From CAZWSX01 sp964636985 (GTDB lineage: Bacteria; Planctomycetota; Planctomycetia; Pirellulales; Pirellulaceae), in assembly GCA_964636985.1 (NCBI GenBank), contig CAZWSX010000043.1:1-43811 (forward strand): a DNA stretch of 43,811 nt. Reading direction: 5' to 3'. Positions 7,414-16,326 of the stretch are shown one piece after another. Numbering within the stretch: position 1 is the first letter of the stretch; each line of letters begins with the position of its first letter. The notes beneath the pieces were generated by a model. It was given only the letters and a program-made list of their open reading frames with translations. It made no database searches and was not told where the DNA came from. A program made the position numbers and the translations under genes.

Positions 7414-9429
7414 CTAGTCATCTTTTAGGGTGAAGCGGAATTCGGCGCCGCTTCCAACGGAACCGGCGGCCGACACGGTGCCGCCGTGCCGCCGCACAAT
7501 CCGCAGGACGGTTGCCAGACCAATGCCGTGCCCTGGGAACTCGTCCGCGTGGTGCAGTCGCTGAAACGGCTGGAACAACTTGTGGCTGTACGCGGGATCA
7601 AATCCGGCCCCATTATCGCGGACAAAGTACGTTGGCGTGCCGTCGACATCCTGACATCCTACTGCAATTTGCGGCGAGCCTGTCTTAGAAGTGTACTTCC
7701 ACGCATTACCAATGAGATTCACCAGTAGTATGTGGATAAGGTTTTTATCGCCCTCCGCGGTAAGGCCAGGTTCGATCGTCACCTCCACCGATCGACGCGG
7801 ATCCTGTTGACGGAGATCGTCGACAACATCTTGCGCCAGATCCGTGAGATCGACTCGCTCGAGCTTCATTTCGGCTCGCGAGACTCTCGACAAGTTTAGC
7901 AGATCGTCGATCAGATCACCCATCCGATTCGCGGCGTGGCGGACCCGCCGCAGGTAATCGACGCCCGTCGTATCCAGTTTGTGCTGATAGTCCTCTTCGA
8001 TCGCCCTGCTGAATCCGTCGATGGTGCGGAGGGGGGCGCGTAAATCGTGCGAAACCGAGTAGCAAAACGCCTCTAACTCTTTGTTCGAGGCTGCGAGATC
8101 CGTGGTGCGTTCGGCGACCCTCGCTTCCAGCGTCGCGTTCAATTCCCGGAGTTCTTTCTGCGCCTGCTTTTGGGGCGTGATGTCGACGACGGCGGAAAGA
8201 AGCAAGGGCTGGCCGTCGATTTCGATCCCTTCAATCGACGCGCTGGTGGCCAGGAGCGAGCCATCAGCCCGTGGACGAGTCATTTCGAAGTTTCGCACTC
8301 GCCCATCACGTTTGAATGTCTCCAGGAGTTTGGCTCGATGCTGCGGCGTCTCGTAAAATCCGGGCAGTTCCAGGGCCTTATGCCCGACGATGCGATCCCG
8401 TTCCATGCCGAACAGCTGGGCAAAGGTCTCGTTCACGTCGAGCATGACGCCATCGAGACTGGAGAGGGAAATCGCGACCGGAGAGACACGGAAGAGAGTT
8501 GAAAACTTTCGCTCCGAGGCGGCGAGCGACTGTTCCATCCACCGTTTTTCGGTAATGTCGGTGCCGATGCTGAGGATTTCGCGGACGCCTCCCGCGTTGT
8601 CGCGGACGATCCGGTTGGTCCACGAGATCCAAACCCGCTGCCCGTCGCGGCGGAGGTTCTCGTTCACGTTTTGTTCGAAGCTTTTGGGATCGGCGAGGAT
8701 GTTCTCCATCAGGTTTTGAAGATTTCGTCCGGTCGATTCCGTTTCGGGAACGATCGTTCCGATGACGTGGCGCCCGAGGATCTCTCTTCGCGTGTAGCCG
8801 AAAAATTGGAGGCCAAAATCATTCATGAGCGTGATGACGCCGTCGCGATCCCACCGCAGAATAATGCTATTGGCCAATTGAACCAGTTCGCGATACTCGC
8901 GTTCGCTTTCGGCCAGCTTTTTCTCCGCGAGCTTGCGGCGGGAGATATCGACGCCGACTCCCACCAGGCAGGTCTTCCCGTCGAAGACGATCTTGCGGCC
9001 TGTGAAGTAGTAGGGAGTCTTGTGGCCGTTTTTGGAAACGAACAAGGCTTCCACGGACGACTCGCCCGTTTCGAACACTTCCTTGATGCGTTCACCTAGC
9101 AGCGATTTTTCGCTCTCCGAGAAGAAGTCGAGAGGCCCCATGGCGGCGATCTCCCGGGACGAGTAGCCCGACACTCTCTCGAAGTTTTTGTTCCATCGCA
9201 GAAAGCGCCCTTCGCCGTCGTAGAAGTAGAGAATGCCGGGCATGCTCTCGATCATCGTATCGTTGAACTGCCGCTCGTTGCGGGCGCGCATTTTTTCCGT
9301 GGCGCGGAGCACCATCAGCCATCCCGTCATGGCCAGCGAGATGGCGAGGCCCAGGCTCAAAATAAAGAGTGCCGGAGTTGCATCCGGCCATACCAGAATC
9401 TCGGAGAACATGGTCAAAGATGGGGTCAC
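7414..9429 (-). CDS. Membrane-anchored multi-PAS histidine kinase, phytochrome-kinase type
   Basis: A 671-residue protein. One transmembrane helix lies at about residues 18-42. Three PAS domains follow at about 50-170, 178-300 and 305-430, each ending in the VDI/TDI segment typical of PAS-PAC borders. After a short coiled coil, the H-box FCYSVSHDLRAPLRTIDGF places the phospho-acceptor His near residue 460. The ATPase domain shows NLIGNAWKYTSK, VRDNGAGFD and GHGIGLATV. The kinase core resembles bacteriophytochrome kinases, but no GAF/PHY chromophore domains are present. The GTG start at 9429 is chosen because GAGGG lies about 9 bases upstream; ATG 9411 has no such site. It heads the operon with the Rcp1-like receiver and the hybrid kinase. 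Confidence 0.92.
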   Translation of the reverse strand: MTPSLTMFSEILVWPDATPALFILSLGLAISLAMTGWLMVLRATEKMRARNERQFNDTMIESMPGILYFYDGEGRFLRWNKNFERVSGYSSREIAAMGPLDFFSESEKSLLGERIKEVFETGESSVEALFVSKNGHKTPYYFTGRKIVFDGKTCLVGVGVDISRRKLAEKKLAESEREYRELVQLANSIILRWDRDGVITLMNDFGLQFFGYTRREILGRHVIGTIVPETESTGRNLQNLMENILADPKSFEQNVNENLRRDGQRVWISWTNRIVRDNAGGVREILSIGTDITEKRWMEQSLAASERKFSTLFRVSPVAISLSSLDGVMLDVNETFAQLFGMERDRIVGHKALELPGFYETPQHRAKLLETFKRDGRVRNFEMTRPRADGSLLATSASIEGIEIDGQPLLLSAVVDITPQKQAQKELRELNATLEARVAERTTDLAASNKELEAFCYSVSHDLRAPLRTIDGFSRAIEEDYQHKLDTTGVDYLRRVRHAANRMGDLIDDLLNLSRVSRAEMKLERVDLTDLAQDVVDDLRQQDPRRSVEVTIEPGLTAEGDKNLIHILLVNLIGNAWKYTSKTGSPQIAVGCQDVDGTPTYFVRDNGAGFDPAYSHKLFQPFQRLHHADEFPGHGIGLATVLRIVRRHGGTVSAAGSVGSGAEFRFTLKDD

Positions 9430-9570
9430 GTCGATTCACCCTCTATCGGTCCCGAAGAGACGTCAATAGACGTTGTAAATCCAGCCCCGCGTCCCGTCGA
9501 GCGAATTCGACGGGAGAATCCGATCGGGGGAATCCGATCAGGGGAATTGTGCGAGACGCCTCTGTTGGGC

Positions 9571-11727
9571 TTATTTTGAGGGCTCGGGCCAGATCGACTT
9601 GAGCCGGTAGACCTCGAGCGACCGCGTTTTAGCGGCCGTCGAGATGTTGGTCGACACGCTTTGTTCGTCCGCGCCCGGAATGAACGGCATCGGAACGTAG
9701 GTGAGCCCATCCGAGGCGAAGACTTCGATGATCGTGCGATCGACGTAGGCAATGATTTTCTGCTTGCCGTCGACCAGCGGCGCGGGGGCTTTGTGTCCGT
9801 TGACGACGATCTCTTGCGACTTGGGGTCGTAAACAAGGGTTGCACCGCGGAGTTTGAACTCGACATGGTTCCCATCGCGCGGTTCGAATTCGGCGCGAAG
9901 CTCGATCAGGTCACCTTTGAACTGATTGAGCGAGTCGGCTTGATTTGCCCCGTCGCGCAGGCTGGCCAGTTCTTTTACGGGCGTTCGGGCTAGCCGAATG
10001 CCTTGGGGAGTTGTCCGCAGCGACAATTCGCTGGGGATCGATTGGAGTTGATTGAATGCCATGCCGGGCGAGGCCGCCTGGCACCAACCGATTTGAACGC
10101 GGCGGCCGTCGGCCAGATCGCTGTAGGTTTGCGCGGCGTAGAATCCGACGCCGCGAACATCGGGCAAGCGGCTTGTTTCGGGCGTGAATTTCTTCCCGTC
10201 GAAGGTGCCGATGGCGTACTCGCTGTTGGCAGCGTTGAGCACCCACTTTTTGTTCTTCGCGTCGCCGTCGACAGGCAATTCGAAGAGGTCGGGGCATTCG
10301 AACAGGTACTTGTCGCCGCCGGTGCCGCCTTCGGTGATGCTCGCAAGGGTCCACTCGCGGAGGTTGGGCGACGTGAAGAAGTGGACTGTGTGCCGCTCGC
10401 CTGCGAGGGCGACATAGACCACCATCACCCATTGTTTGGACGGCTCGTGCCAGCAGACTTTGGGGTCGCGATTGCCGCCGGTGATTTCTTTGACGACGGG
10501 ATTCTTCTCGTACTTGGTAAAGGTGCGACCGTCGTTGCTGTAGGCGATGCACTGGGTCGTGGGGTTGCCCGCGGCGGTGTAGATGAGGACCAACGGCGGC
10601 TTGCCCTCTTTTCCAAAGCCGCTGGTGTTCTTCCAATCGACGACGGCGCTGCCGCTGAACATCGGTCCCAGGTCGTCGGGGTAGAGGGCCTCACCATGCT
10701 CTTGCCAATGGACCAGGTCCTTGCTTGTGGCGTGGCCCCAGTGCATGTTCCCCCAACCCCAGCCATAAGGGTTGTGCTGGAAGAAGAGATGGTACTCGCC
10801 GTTGTAAAAGACGAGTCCATTGGGATCGTTGAGCCAGCCTCGCTTGGCCGAGAAGTGGAACTGCGGGCGAAGCGCCTCGCGGTAGAGCTGATCGCGGCTG
10901 AGGAAGGTATCGGACTGCTGCAACGAATCGAGGGCCTTGGAGTTTTCCGGCAGGACATCGACCGTCACGACCAATTTCTTGCCGGACCAGGCGCTTACGT
11001 CGAGGGGCGCCAACCACTCGGCTTCGCCATCGGCGAGTTCGATCTCGAACTTACGGGCGGGCTGGCCATCGACGCTCACGGTCACATTTCGCTTTTGGGC
11101 GCCGGTCTTCACGGGAAAGTGGAGCAGTTTCTTCTGGGCGACGACTTCGCGCGTGACGCCTTTGACGAGCGGAGCAGAGGGGACGACGATCGGGATGTTG
11201 CCGCGATCATCGGTCTGGACGATGTGGTCGATGTTGATGTGTCCCCAGCCGCCTTTGCGACTGTCGACGATCATCAGCGAGATATCGCGGCCCACGAATT
11301 CCTTCACGTCCCACGCGGCGGGCGCGAGGCGTTCGCTGTTGCCTGCCGTGGTATTGGGACCGGTTGCCGAACGGACAACCTTGCCGTTGACGATGAGGTT
11401 GATACACGTTTCGTTCGCATAGCCACCACCGCCGATGAGGAAGGTGATGAACTTGCGCTCGAGCTTGAACGTTGGCGAGGTGAGCGAGCCGGTGGAATCG
11501 TCGCCGCCGGTGAAGGAGTTCACCAGGCCTTTTCCTTGGAAACCCTCGACGTGCATTTGGCCGGGGAGCGTTCCAGGGGCTGGGCCTTTGCCGAAGGCTT
11601 CGCCGTTCACTTTCCAATTGCCGTAGTCGGCCCCTTCGAAGTCGGCAATCACGATCGGCTCGGCGCTTTGGGCGAAGGCGACGACGGTCAAGAACACGGA
11701 AAGAGAAGCTAGGAGAGTTCGCAACAT
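9571..11727 (-). CDS. Secreted glycoside hydrolase family 32 (levanase/inulinase-like)
   Basis: A 718-residue exported enzyme expected to release fructose from fructans or sucrose-type beta-fructosides. The signal peptide covers about residues 1-22 (Ala/Ser cleavage site). A beta-sandwich-like accessory domain spans about 25-175, with a second beta-rich stretch to about 270. The GH32 five-blade propeller starts near 285. WLNDPNG (nucleophile Asp, near 300), RDPK (near 418) and ECPDLF (acid/base Glu, near 479) are all intact. A C-terminal beta-sandwich ends the protein. No sugar transporter, fructokinase or regulator flanks it, so it does not form a classical utilisation locus here. Endo- versus exo-action cannot be read from the sequence. 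Confidence 0.93.
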   Translation of the reverse strand: MLRTLLASLSVFLTVVAFAQSAEPIVIADFEGADYGNWKVNGEAFGKGPAPGTLPGQMHVEGFQGKGLVNSFTGGDDSTGSLTSPTFKLERKFITFLIGGGGYANETCINLIVNGKVVRSATGPNTTAGNSERLAPAAWDVKEFVGRDISLMIVDSRKGGWGHINIDHIVQTDDRGNIPIVVPSAPLVKGVTREVVAQKKLLHFPVKTGAQKRNVTVSVDGQPARKFEIELADGEAEWLAPLDVSAWSGKKLVVTVDVLPENSKALDSLQQSDTFLSRDQLYREALRPQFHFSAKRGWLNDPNGLVFYNGEYHLFFQHNPYGWGWGNMHWGHATSKDLVHWQEHGEALYPDDLGPMFSGSAVVDWKNTSGFGKEGKPPLVLIYTAAGNPTTQCIAYSNDGRTFTKYEKNPVVKEITGGNRDPKVCWHEPSKQWVMVVYVALAGERHTVHFFTSPNLREWTLASITEGGTGGDKYLFECPDLFELPVDGDAKNKKWVLNAANSEYAIGTFDGKKFTPETSRLPDVRGVGFYAAQTYSDLADGRRVQIGWCQAASPGMAFNQLQSIPSELSLRTTPQGIRLARTPVKELASLRDGANQADSLNQFKGDLIELRAEFEPRDGNHVEFKLRGATLVYDPKSQEIVVNGHKAPAPLVDGKQKIIAYVDRTIIEVFASDGLTYVPMPFIPGADEQSVSTNISTAAKTRSLEVYRLKSIWPEPSK

Positions 11728-11781
11728 GGCAGGTCAAATCGCATCCAGGGAGAGTTCACGACGGTCCGGCACGGTTCGTGT

Positions 11782-11808
11782 TATCTTAGTCGAAGTATCT
11801 TAATCGAA
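11782..11808. promoter_or_regulatory. Tandem operator-like repeat (TATCTTA-G/A-TCGAA)
   Basis: TATCTTAGTCGAA (11782-11794) and TATCTTAATCGAA (11796-11808) are 12/13 identical with a 14-base period. The pair sits in the divergent gap between the GH32 gene and the two-gene nucleotidyltransferase module, 42 bases before the ATG at 11850. The position suits an autorepression site or overlapping promoter boxes. Confidence 0.4.
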
Positions 11809-11849
11809 ACACTTTTGTGCATCGCGCGCTTTCCACGAGTTTTGAACCC

Positions 11850-12107
11850 ATGTCCGACGATGAATCGATTTCGATCGAAGAGCTGTACCAACAGCGGATC
11901 GACGCGATGTCGCCTGCGGAAAAAGTGGCGCGCTCGGCGGCGATGCTCGTGTGGACCAAAGAGTGGATCGCACGGCAAATCGTGGCCGAACAAGGGCCGG
12001 TGGAACCCGAGCGATTGAAATGGCTGGTCGCGCTTCGTCTTTACGGAAACGAACCGCAAGTGCGGGAGTGGATTGAAGAAAAGTTGAGCCAAACGAAGGA
12101 CGGCTAA
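11850..12107 (+). CDS. Small helical protein preceding a nucleotidyltransferase (antitoxin candidate)
   Basis: An 85-residue, mostly helical, charged protein with no signal peptide. ATG 11850 (MSDDES) is preferred to the in-frame ATG 11817, whose extra residues look like leader sequence. Visible landmarks are MSPAEKVARSAAM, WTKEWIARQI and LKWLVALRLYGNEPQVREWIEEKL. The stop lies 2 bases before the next ATG, and the AAGGACGG just before that stop serves the next gene, so the two are translationally coupled. A small partner upstream of an NTase-fold protein fits a toxin-antitoxin layout, but that role is inference. Confidence 0.8.
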   Translation: MSDDESISIEELYQQRIDAMSPAEKVARSAAMLVWTKEWIARQIVAEQGPVEPERLKWLVALRLYGNEPQVREWIEEKLSQTKDG

Positions 12108-12109
12108 GA

Positions 12110-12685
12110 ATGTTTCCCGTGGCCGTGTTCCAACAGTCTGTCCGCAAGCTCACGAGCATTCTGGATCGACACAAAATCCGATTTCATTTGACCGGAGGCG
12201 TCACGGGGACGGCCTATGGTGAACCTCGGATGACTCAAGACATTGATATTGTGATCTCGCCTGAAGATGCGAAGGCGAATCTTTCAGATTTCATCAAGAG
12301 CTTGCGGGAATCGGACTTTATGTTCGCGGAGCCCTCCCTGCAAAAGGCGATTGCAACAGCGGGAATGTTCCAGCTCCTTGATGGAATCGAGTCTTTAAAG
12401 TTCGACATCTATCCACGCGAGTTGGTCCCCGGCGAGTTGCAACGATCCGAGCGTATCGAGGTGTTTCCGGGCGAGTTGTTGCCTGTTGTTTCGCGAGTCG
12501 ATGCTGCTTTGTCAAAACTTATTTGGGTGCAAAAGGGAAGTTCCAAAAGTCGTAAGGATTTTCGCGCCATCTTTCGGCGCGTTCATTCAGATCAGCAAAC
12601 GGAAATAACGGAAGGAGTTGGAAAGCTGGGGCTCATCGACATCATGAACGAAGTATTAAGCGAGCGTGACGAAATAGGGCCGTAG
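12110..12685 (+). CDS. Nucleotidyltransferase-fold protein (AbiEii/MNT-like, possible toxin)
   Basis: A 191-residue protein. The pattern HLTGGVTGTAYGEPRMTQDIDIVI gives the GG motif (residues 29-30) and the DxD metal-binding pair (D44, D46) of minimal nucleotidyltransferases. The region from about 130 (ALSKLIWVQKGSSKSRKDFRAIF) resembles the lysine-rich segment of AbiEii-like and UPF0158/DUF6036-like proteins, which help handle the second substrate. Such proteins transfer NMP units to RNA, often tRNA, or to protein; several are type IV or type II toxins. No activity is proven for this branch. It is coupled to the 85-residue gene upstream. Confidence 0.8.
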   Translation: MFPVAVFQQSVRKLTSILDRHKIRFHLTGGVTGTAYGEPRMTQDIDIVISPEDAKANLSDFIKSLRESDFMFAEPSLQKAIATAGMFQLLDGIESLKFDIYPRELVPGELQRSERIEVFPGELLPVVSRVDAALSKLIWVQKGSSKSRKDFRAIFRRVHSDQQTEITEGVGKLGLIDIMNEVLSERDEIGP

Positions 12686-12769
12686 CTGGGCTGCGTTTCC
12701 CTTCGGTTGCGGCTTCGACTATTCTTCTCGGATGGCCTTATCGCGCTCTCTTTCCACTACGAGGTTCGC

Positions 12770-14356
12770 ATGTTCTCGGCCGATCAACTTCGCTCCGCGT
12801 TACGTTACGAAAACGGAATGAGCCGGCGGTTGGCGCTGGCCTATGTTGGCGCGCTCGCTTCGGTGCCGCTCTTGTCGCGAAGTGCCTCGGCCGCGCGGCG
12901 GATGGCGTTTTCGAGCGATCCTTTTTCGCAAGGCGTGGCGTCAGGCGATCCCGATGCTACGAGTGTCGTTTTGTGGACTCGATTAGCGCCGCAGCCGCTC
13001 GAACCCGGCGGTGGCATGCCTGCCGAAGCTGTCGAGGTGACATGGCGCGTGGCGGAAGACGACGCGATGAAGAACGTGGTTGCGCAGGGGCAGACGGTTG
13101 CCACGGTGCAGTTGGGGCACTCGGTCCATGTCGAAGTGCAGGGGCTCAAGCCGGATCGCTGGTATTGGTTCGATTTCGCATGCGGGGATGCTCGCAGTCC
13201 CATTGGCCGGACGCGCACGTTGCCGCTACCTGGCGCGAAGCCGGAGAAGCTCAAGTTCGCTTTTGCTTCGTGCCAGAGTTACGAAGATGGGCTTTATACA
13301 GCGTACGAGGCGATGGCCAAGGACGACCCGGAACTCATCTTCTTCCTGGGGGACTATATCTACGAAGGGAAAGGGCGCGACGGCCGCATCCGCAAACATC
13401 TCGGGGACGAAATCAAATCGCTCGACGACTACCGGCTTCGTTACTCGCAGTATCACACTGATCCGATGCTTCAGCGCATGCACGCACAATGCCCGTGGTT
13501 CGTGACGTTCGACGATCATGAGGTCGACAACAACTACGCCAACCACATCTCGGAAGAAAAGGATGTCGATCCGGTCGAGTTCCTCCTTCGACGGGCGAAT
13601 GCCTATCAAGCCTACTACGAGATGATGCCGTTGCGTGCCGCGTCGCTGCCGGCGGGGCCGGACATGCTGCTGTACCGCAAGGCAAGCTTCGGCCGGCTGG
13701 CGGAGTTTTTCGTGCTCGACACGCGGCAGTATCGAACCGACCAGCCCAATGGCGACGGTGCCGGGCCGCTGAACGAAGCGGCGCTCGATCGCAATAACAC
13801 GCTGCTCGGCAAGGCGCAGCGGGATTGGCTGTACCGCGGGATGCTCTCGTCGACGGCGACGTGGAACGTCCTCGCGCAGCAAGTGATGATGGGGATGGTG
13901 GGCTTGCCGCGAGAGGGCGACCAACTCTTGTACTCGATGGATCAGTGGGGCGGCGCCGCCTACGAGCGAGCGCAGCTGCTGACGTTCATGGAGGAGCGCC
14001 GGATCCCGAATCCCGTGGTCCTGACGGGCGATTTCCATGTGAATTGGTGTGCCGATTTGCGGGTCGACAGCCAGAAGCCGGAATCGGCCGTGGTCGGGAC
14101 GGAGTTTGTCGGCACTTCGATTTCCAGCGGCGGCAACGGAGCCGATAAGCCGGGGTTCCACGATCAGGTGTGCTCGTGCAATCCGTGCGTGCGGTTCCTC
14201 AATGGGGAGCGTGGATACGTGCGTTGCACGCTGACGCCGCAAGCGTGGACGAGCGATTACGTTGTGATCGACGATATCACCAAGCCCGGCGGCAAGGCGA
14301 TGACGCGGGCCACATTTGCCATTGAAGCGGGCAAGCCCGGCGTTCAAAAGGCCTAG
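12770..14356 (+). CDS. phoD: PhoD-family alkaline phosphatase/phosphodiesterase, Tat-exported
   Basis: A 528-residue protein starting at ATG 12770, with GAGG 5 bases upstream. Residues about 14-40 (MSRRLALAYVGALASVPLL...) resemble a twin-arginine signal, as expected for metal-loaded PhoD enzymes. The PhoD N-terminal beta domain is followed by the metallophosphatase core: FASCQSYEDGLY, FFLGDYIYEGKGRDG, FDDHEVDNNYAN and LTGDFHVNW carry the expected Ca/Fe ligands. It releases phosphate from organic phosphomono- and diesters outside the cytoplasm. Its stop codon lies inside a 14-bp tandem repeat that runs into the leader of the sigma factor gene. Confidence 0.92.
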   Translation: MFSADQLRSALRYENGMSRRLALAYVGALASVPLLSRSASAARRMAFSSDPFSQGVASGDPDATSVVLWTRLAPQPLEPGGGMPAEAVEVTWRVAEDDAMKNVVAQGQTVATVQLGHSVHVEVQGLKPDRWYWFDFACGDARSPIGRTRTLPLPGAKPEKLKFAFASCQSYEDGLYTAYEAMAKDDPELIFFLGDYIYEGKGRDGRIRKHLGDEIKSLDDYRLRYSQYHTDPMLQRMHAQCPWFVTFDDHEVDNNYANHISEEKDVDPVEFLLRRANAYQAYYEMMPLRAASLPAGPDMLLYRKASFGRLAEFFVLDTRQYRTDQPNGDGAGPLNEAALDRNNTLLGKAQRDWLYRGMLSSTATWNVLAQQVMMGMVGLPREGDQLLYSMDQWGGAAYERAQLLTFMEERRIPNPVVLTGDFHVNWCADLRVDSQKPESAVVGTEFVGTSISSGGNGADKPGFHDQVCSCNPCVRFLNGERGYVRCTLTPQAWTSDYVVIDDITKPGGKAMTRATFAIEAGKPGVQKA

Positions 14357-14406
14357 TGCAAAAGGCCTAGTGCAAAAGGCACAGCGCAAAAGGCGCAATG
14401 AAAAGG
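14345..14406 (+). repeat. 14-bp tandem repeat (cAAAAGGCCTAGTG), about 4.4 copies
   Basis: Units start at 14345, 14359, 14373 and 14387, with a partial fifth (AAAAGG) at 14401. The first two are identical; later ones diverge (GGCACAGCG, GGCGCAATG). The array contains the phoD stop codon (14354-14356) and ends beside the GGGGAGG ribosome-binding site of the sigma factor gene at 14414. Confidence 0.8.
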
Positions 14407-14413
14407 GGAGGCG

Positions 14414-15658
14414 ATGGTTAGCGAGGCGACTCGGGAACGAATCGATGAAGTCTATCGCCTCGAATCGCGCCGCGCGTTCGCGACGCTGGTTCGCTTGCTG
14501 CGCGATTTCGATTTGGCCGAGGAGTCGCTTCACGAAGCATTCGTGGCCGCTGTCGAACAGTGGCCGGAGGCTGGTGTTCCCGACAATCCGCGAGCCTGGC
14601 TCGTCAGTACGGCTCGCTTCAAAGCCGTTGACGTAGTTCGCCGGAGGCAGCGGTTTGATGCCGCCCGCGTGGAAATTGCGAGGCCGATTGATGACTCTTC
14701 CGAGCACGATCGGCATCACGATGACGAGAAGCTAGTCGATGACCGACTGCGGCTGATCTTCGCTTGCTGTCACCCGGCGCTGGCGCCGCCTGTGCAAGTG
14801 GCGCTGACGCTGCGAGAAGTGTGTGGATTGACGACGGAAGATATTGCCTCGGCATTTTTGGTTCCGCCGGCAACGATGGCCCAGCGGTTGGTTCGCGGCA
14901 AGGCCAAGATCCGCGATGCCGGCATTCCATTCGAAGTTCCTACGCTCGCCGATTTGCCCGAACGGCTCGATGCCGTGTTGTCGGTGGTCTATCTCGTCTT
15001 CAGCGAGGGCTACTCGGCATCGTCGGGCGACTCGGTCACGCGGGTCGAATTGTCGGCGGAAGCGATTCGTCTCGGGCGGCTGCTGTGTGAGTTACACCGC
15101 GATGGCGAGGTGTTCGGACTGCTGGCGATGATGCTGTTGCATGAATCGCGGCGAGCAGCTCGATCGACAGAAGACGGCGATTTGATTCTGCTCGAGGATC
15201 AAGATCGCGGGCTGTGGAATCGCGGCATGATTGCCGAGGGGCTGCTGTGGGCGAGTCGCGCGCTCTCGGTTGAATCGGTCGGACCGTATGCCATCCAAGC
15301 GGCGATTGCCCGAGAGCACGCGATTGCGGCCAGCAGCGCCGAAACCAATTGGAGCCGGGTCGTCTCGTGGTACGACCTTCTCAAGCAGGCGGCTCCGTCA
15401 CCGATCATTGATCTGAACCGGGCCGTCGCCGTGGCGATGAGCGATGGTGCACAGGCAGGGCTGAATTTGATCGACCAATTACTCGCCGATGGCGAGCTGG
15501 CGCACTTTCACCTGGCCCATGCCGCCAGGGCCGATTTGCTGCGGAGAGTTGGCGCAACTTCTTTAGCCAAGCAGGCTTACGAGCGCGCCATGGGGCTCGC
15601 GAAGCAAGAGCCGGAACGCCGGTTTTTGCAGATGCGAATGCGGCAACTCGAAAACTGA
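14414..15658 (+). CDS. ECF42-type RNA polymerase sigma factor with C-terminal TPR-like domain
   Basis: A 414-residue protein with a strong GGGGAGG site before its ATG. Region sigma2 (about residues 12-80) includes LRDFDLAEESLHEAFVAAVEQWPEAG and NPRAWLVSTARFKAVDVVRR. Region sigma4 (about 110-165) includes LTLREVCGLTTEDIASAFLVPPATMAQRLVRGKAKIR. The remaining ~230 residues form the DUF6596/TPR-like extension that defines the ECF42 group. ECF42 factors typically lie beside DGPF (YCII-related) genes and have no classical anti-sigma factor; the extension is thought to control activity. Here the next four genes fit that context exactly. Confidence 0.92.
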   Translation: MVSEATRERIDEVYRLESRRAFATLVRLLRDFDLAEESLHEAFVAAVEQWPEAGVPDNPRAWLVSTARFKAVDVVRRRQRFDAARVEIARPIDDSSEHDRHHDDEKLVDDRLRLIFACCHPALAPPVQVALTLREVCGLTTEDIASAFLVPPATMAQRLVRGKAKIRDAGIPFEVPTLADLPERLDAVLSVVYLVFSEGYSASSGDSVTRVELSAEAIRLGRLLCELHRDGEVFGLLAMMLLHESRRAARSTEDGDLILLEDQDRGLWNRGMIAEGLLWASRALSVESVGPYAIQAAIAREHAIAASSAETNWSRVVSWYDLLKQAAPSPIIDLNRAVAVAMSDGAQAGLNLIDQLLADGELAHFHLAHAARADLLRRVGATSLAKQAYERAMGLAKQEPERRFLQMRMRQLEN

Positions 15659-15676
15659 AAAAGTTTTCGCCCCCTC

Positions 15677-15703
15677 TGTCGATCCGCGCTGTTTCTAAGC
15701 GAC
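15677..15703 (+). promoter_or_regulatory. Candidate ECF42-dependent promoter
   Basis: TGTCGA (15677-15682), 17 bases, then CGAC (15700-15703), located 72 bases before the DUF1579 start. This agrees with the -35 TGTCGA and -10 CGA(T/C) pattern I recall for ECF42-controlled DGPF promoters. No similar TGTCGA box was seen in the gaps before the three later genes, so it could drive the whole group. Confidence 0.5.
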
Positions 15704-15774
15704 AACTACGTGTAAGGCCGAGCGTCTTACGTGCCATTGTTCATCGGCCTGGCGACTTTATCCGCGAGCATTCC

Positions 15775-16254
15775 ATGCACGAACAACCTCACCCGCAGCA
15801 CAAATGGCTCGACCGGCTGGTCGGTTCCTGGACCTTCGAAGGGGAATCGACGATGGGCCCGGATAAGCCGCCCATGAAATCGACGGGCAAAGAAACGGTT
15901 CGCGCGCTGGGCGGACTGTGGTTCCTTTGCGAGATGGAAGGGCAGATGCCCGACGGTGCCTGGTGCACGAATATGATGTCGCTGGGATACGATCCGACGC
16001 AGTCGCGTTACATCGGGACGTTTGTCGGCGCGATGATGACTCACATGTGGGTTTACACAGGCGAGCTTGATGCTGCCGGGAAGAAGCTGGTGCTGAACAC
16101 GCGCGGGCCCAACTTCTCGCAGTCGGCCATGACGAACTATCAGGACATCATCGAGATTATTGACGACGACCACCGCACGCTAACGTCTCAAGTGGAAGGC
16201 GAGGACGGCAAATGGACCTGGTTCATGACGGCGCACTACACGCGCGTCAAATAA
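15775..16254 (+). CDS. DUF1579 family protein
   Basis: A 159-residue protein that reads as a complete DUF1579 member: KWLDRLVGSWTFEGES near the start, then GGLWFLCEMEGQMPDG, SLGYDPTQSRYIGTFVG and a terminal beta strand region ending WFMTAHYTRVK. The family folds as a small lipocalin-like beta barrel. Its function is not established, but members often occur with VOC and YCII/DGPF genes in ECF-controlled groups. No signal peptide is seen. It is the first gene after the candidate ECF42 promoter. Confidence 0.88.
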   Translation: MHEQPHPQHKWLDRLVGSWTFEGESTMGPDKPPMKSTGKETVRALGGLWFLCEMEGQMPDGAWCTNMMSLGYDPTQSRYIGTFVGAMMTHMWVYTGELDAAGKKLVLNTRGPNFSQSAMTNYQDIIEIIDDDHRTLTSQVEGEDGKWTWFMTAHYTRVK

Positions 16255-16326
16255 CTAAAGGCTCTTCTCTGTAAAACTCTGTACTCGAACTCTCTACTCA
16301 AAATCTCTATTCCAAGGAACACTTCC

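Noticed and set aside
10003..11712. 569-codon plus-strand open frame opposite the GH32 gene
   Set aside because: The minus strand carries an intact GH32 enzyme with all three catalytic motifs. The plus frame has no domain and is a shadow of codon bias.
13226..14719. 497-codon minus-strand open frame opposite phoD
   Set aside because: It is antisense to a complete PhoD protein and the start of the sigma factor. It is Arg/His-rich with no known motif.
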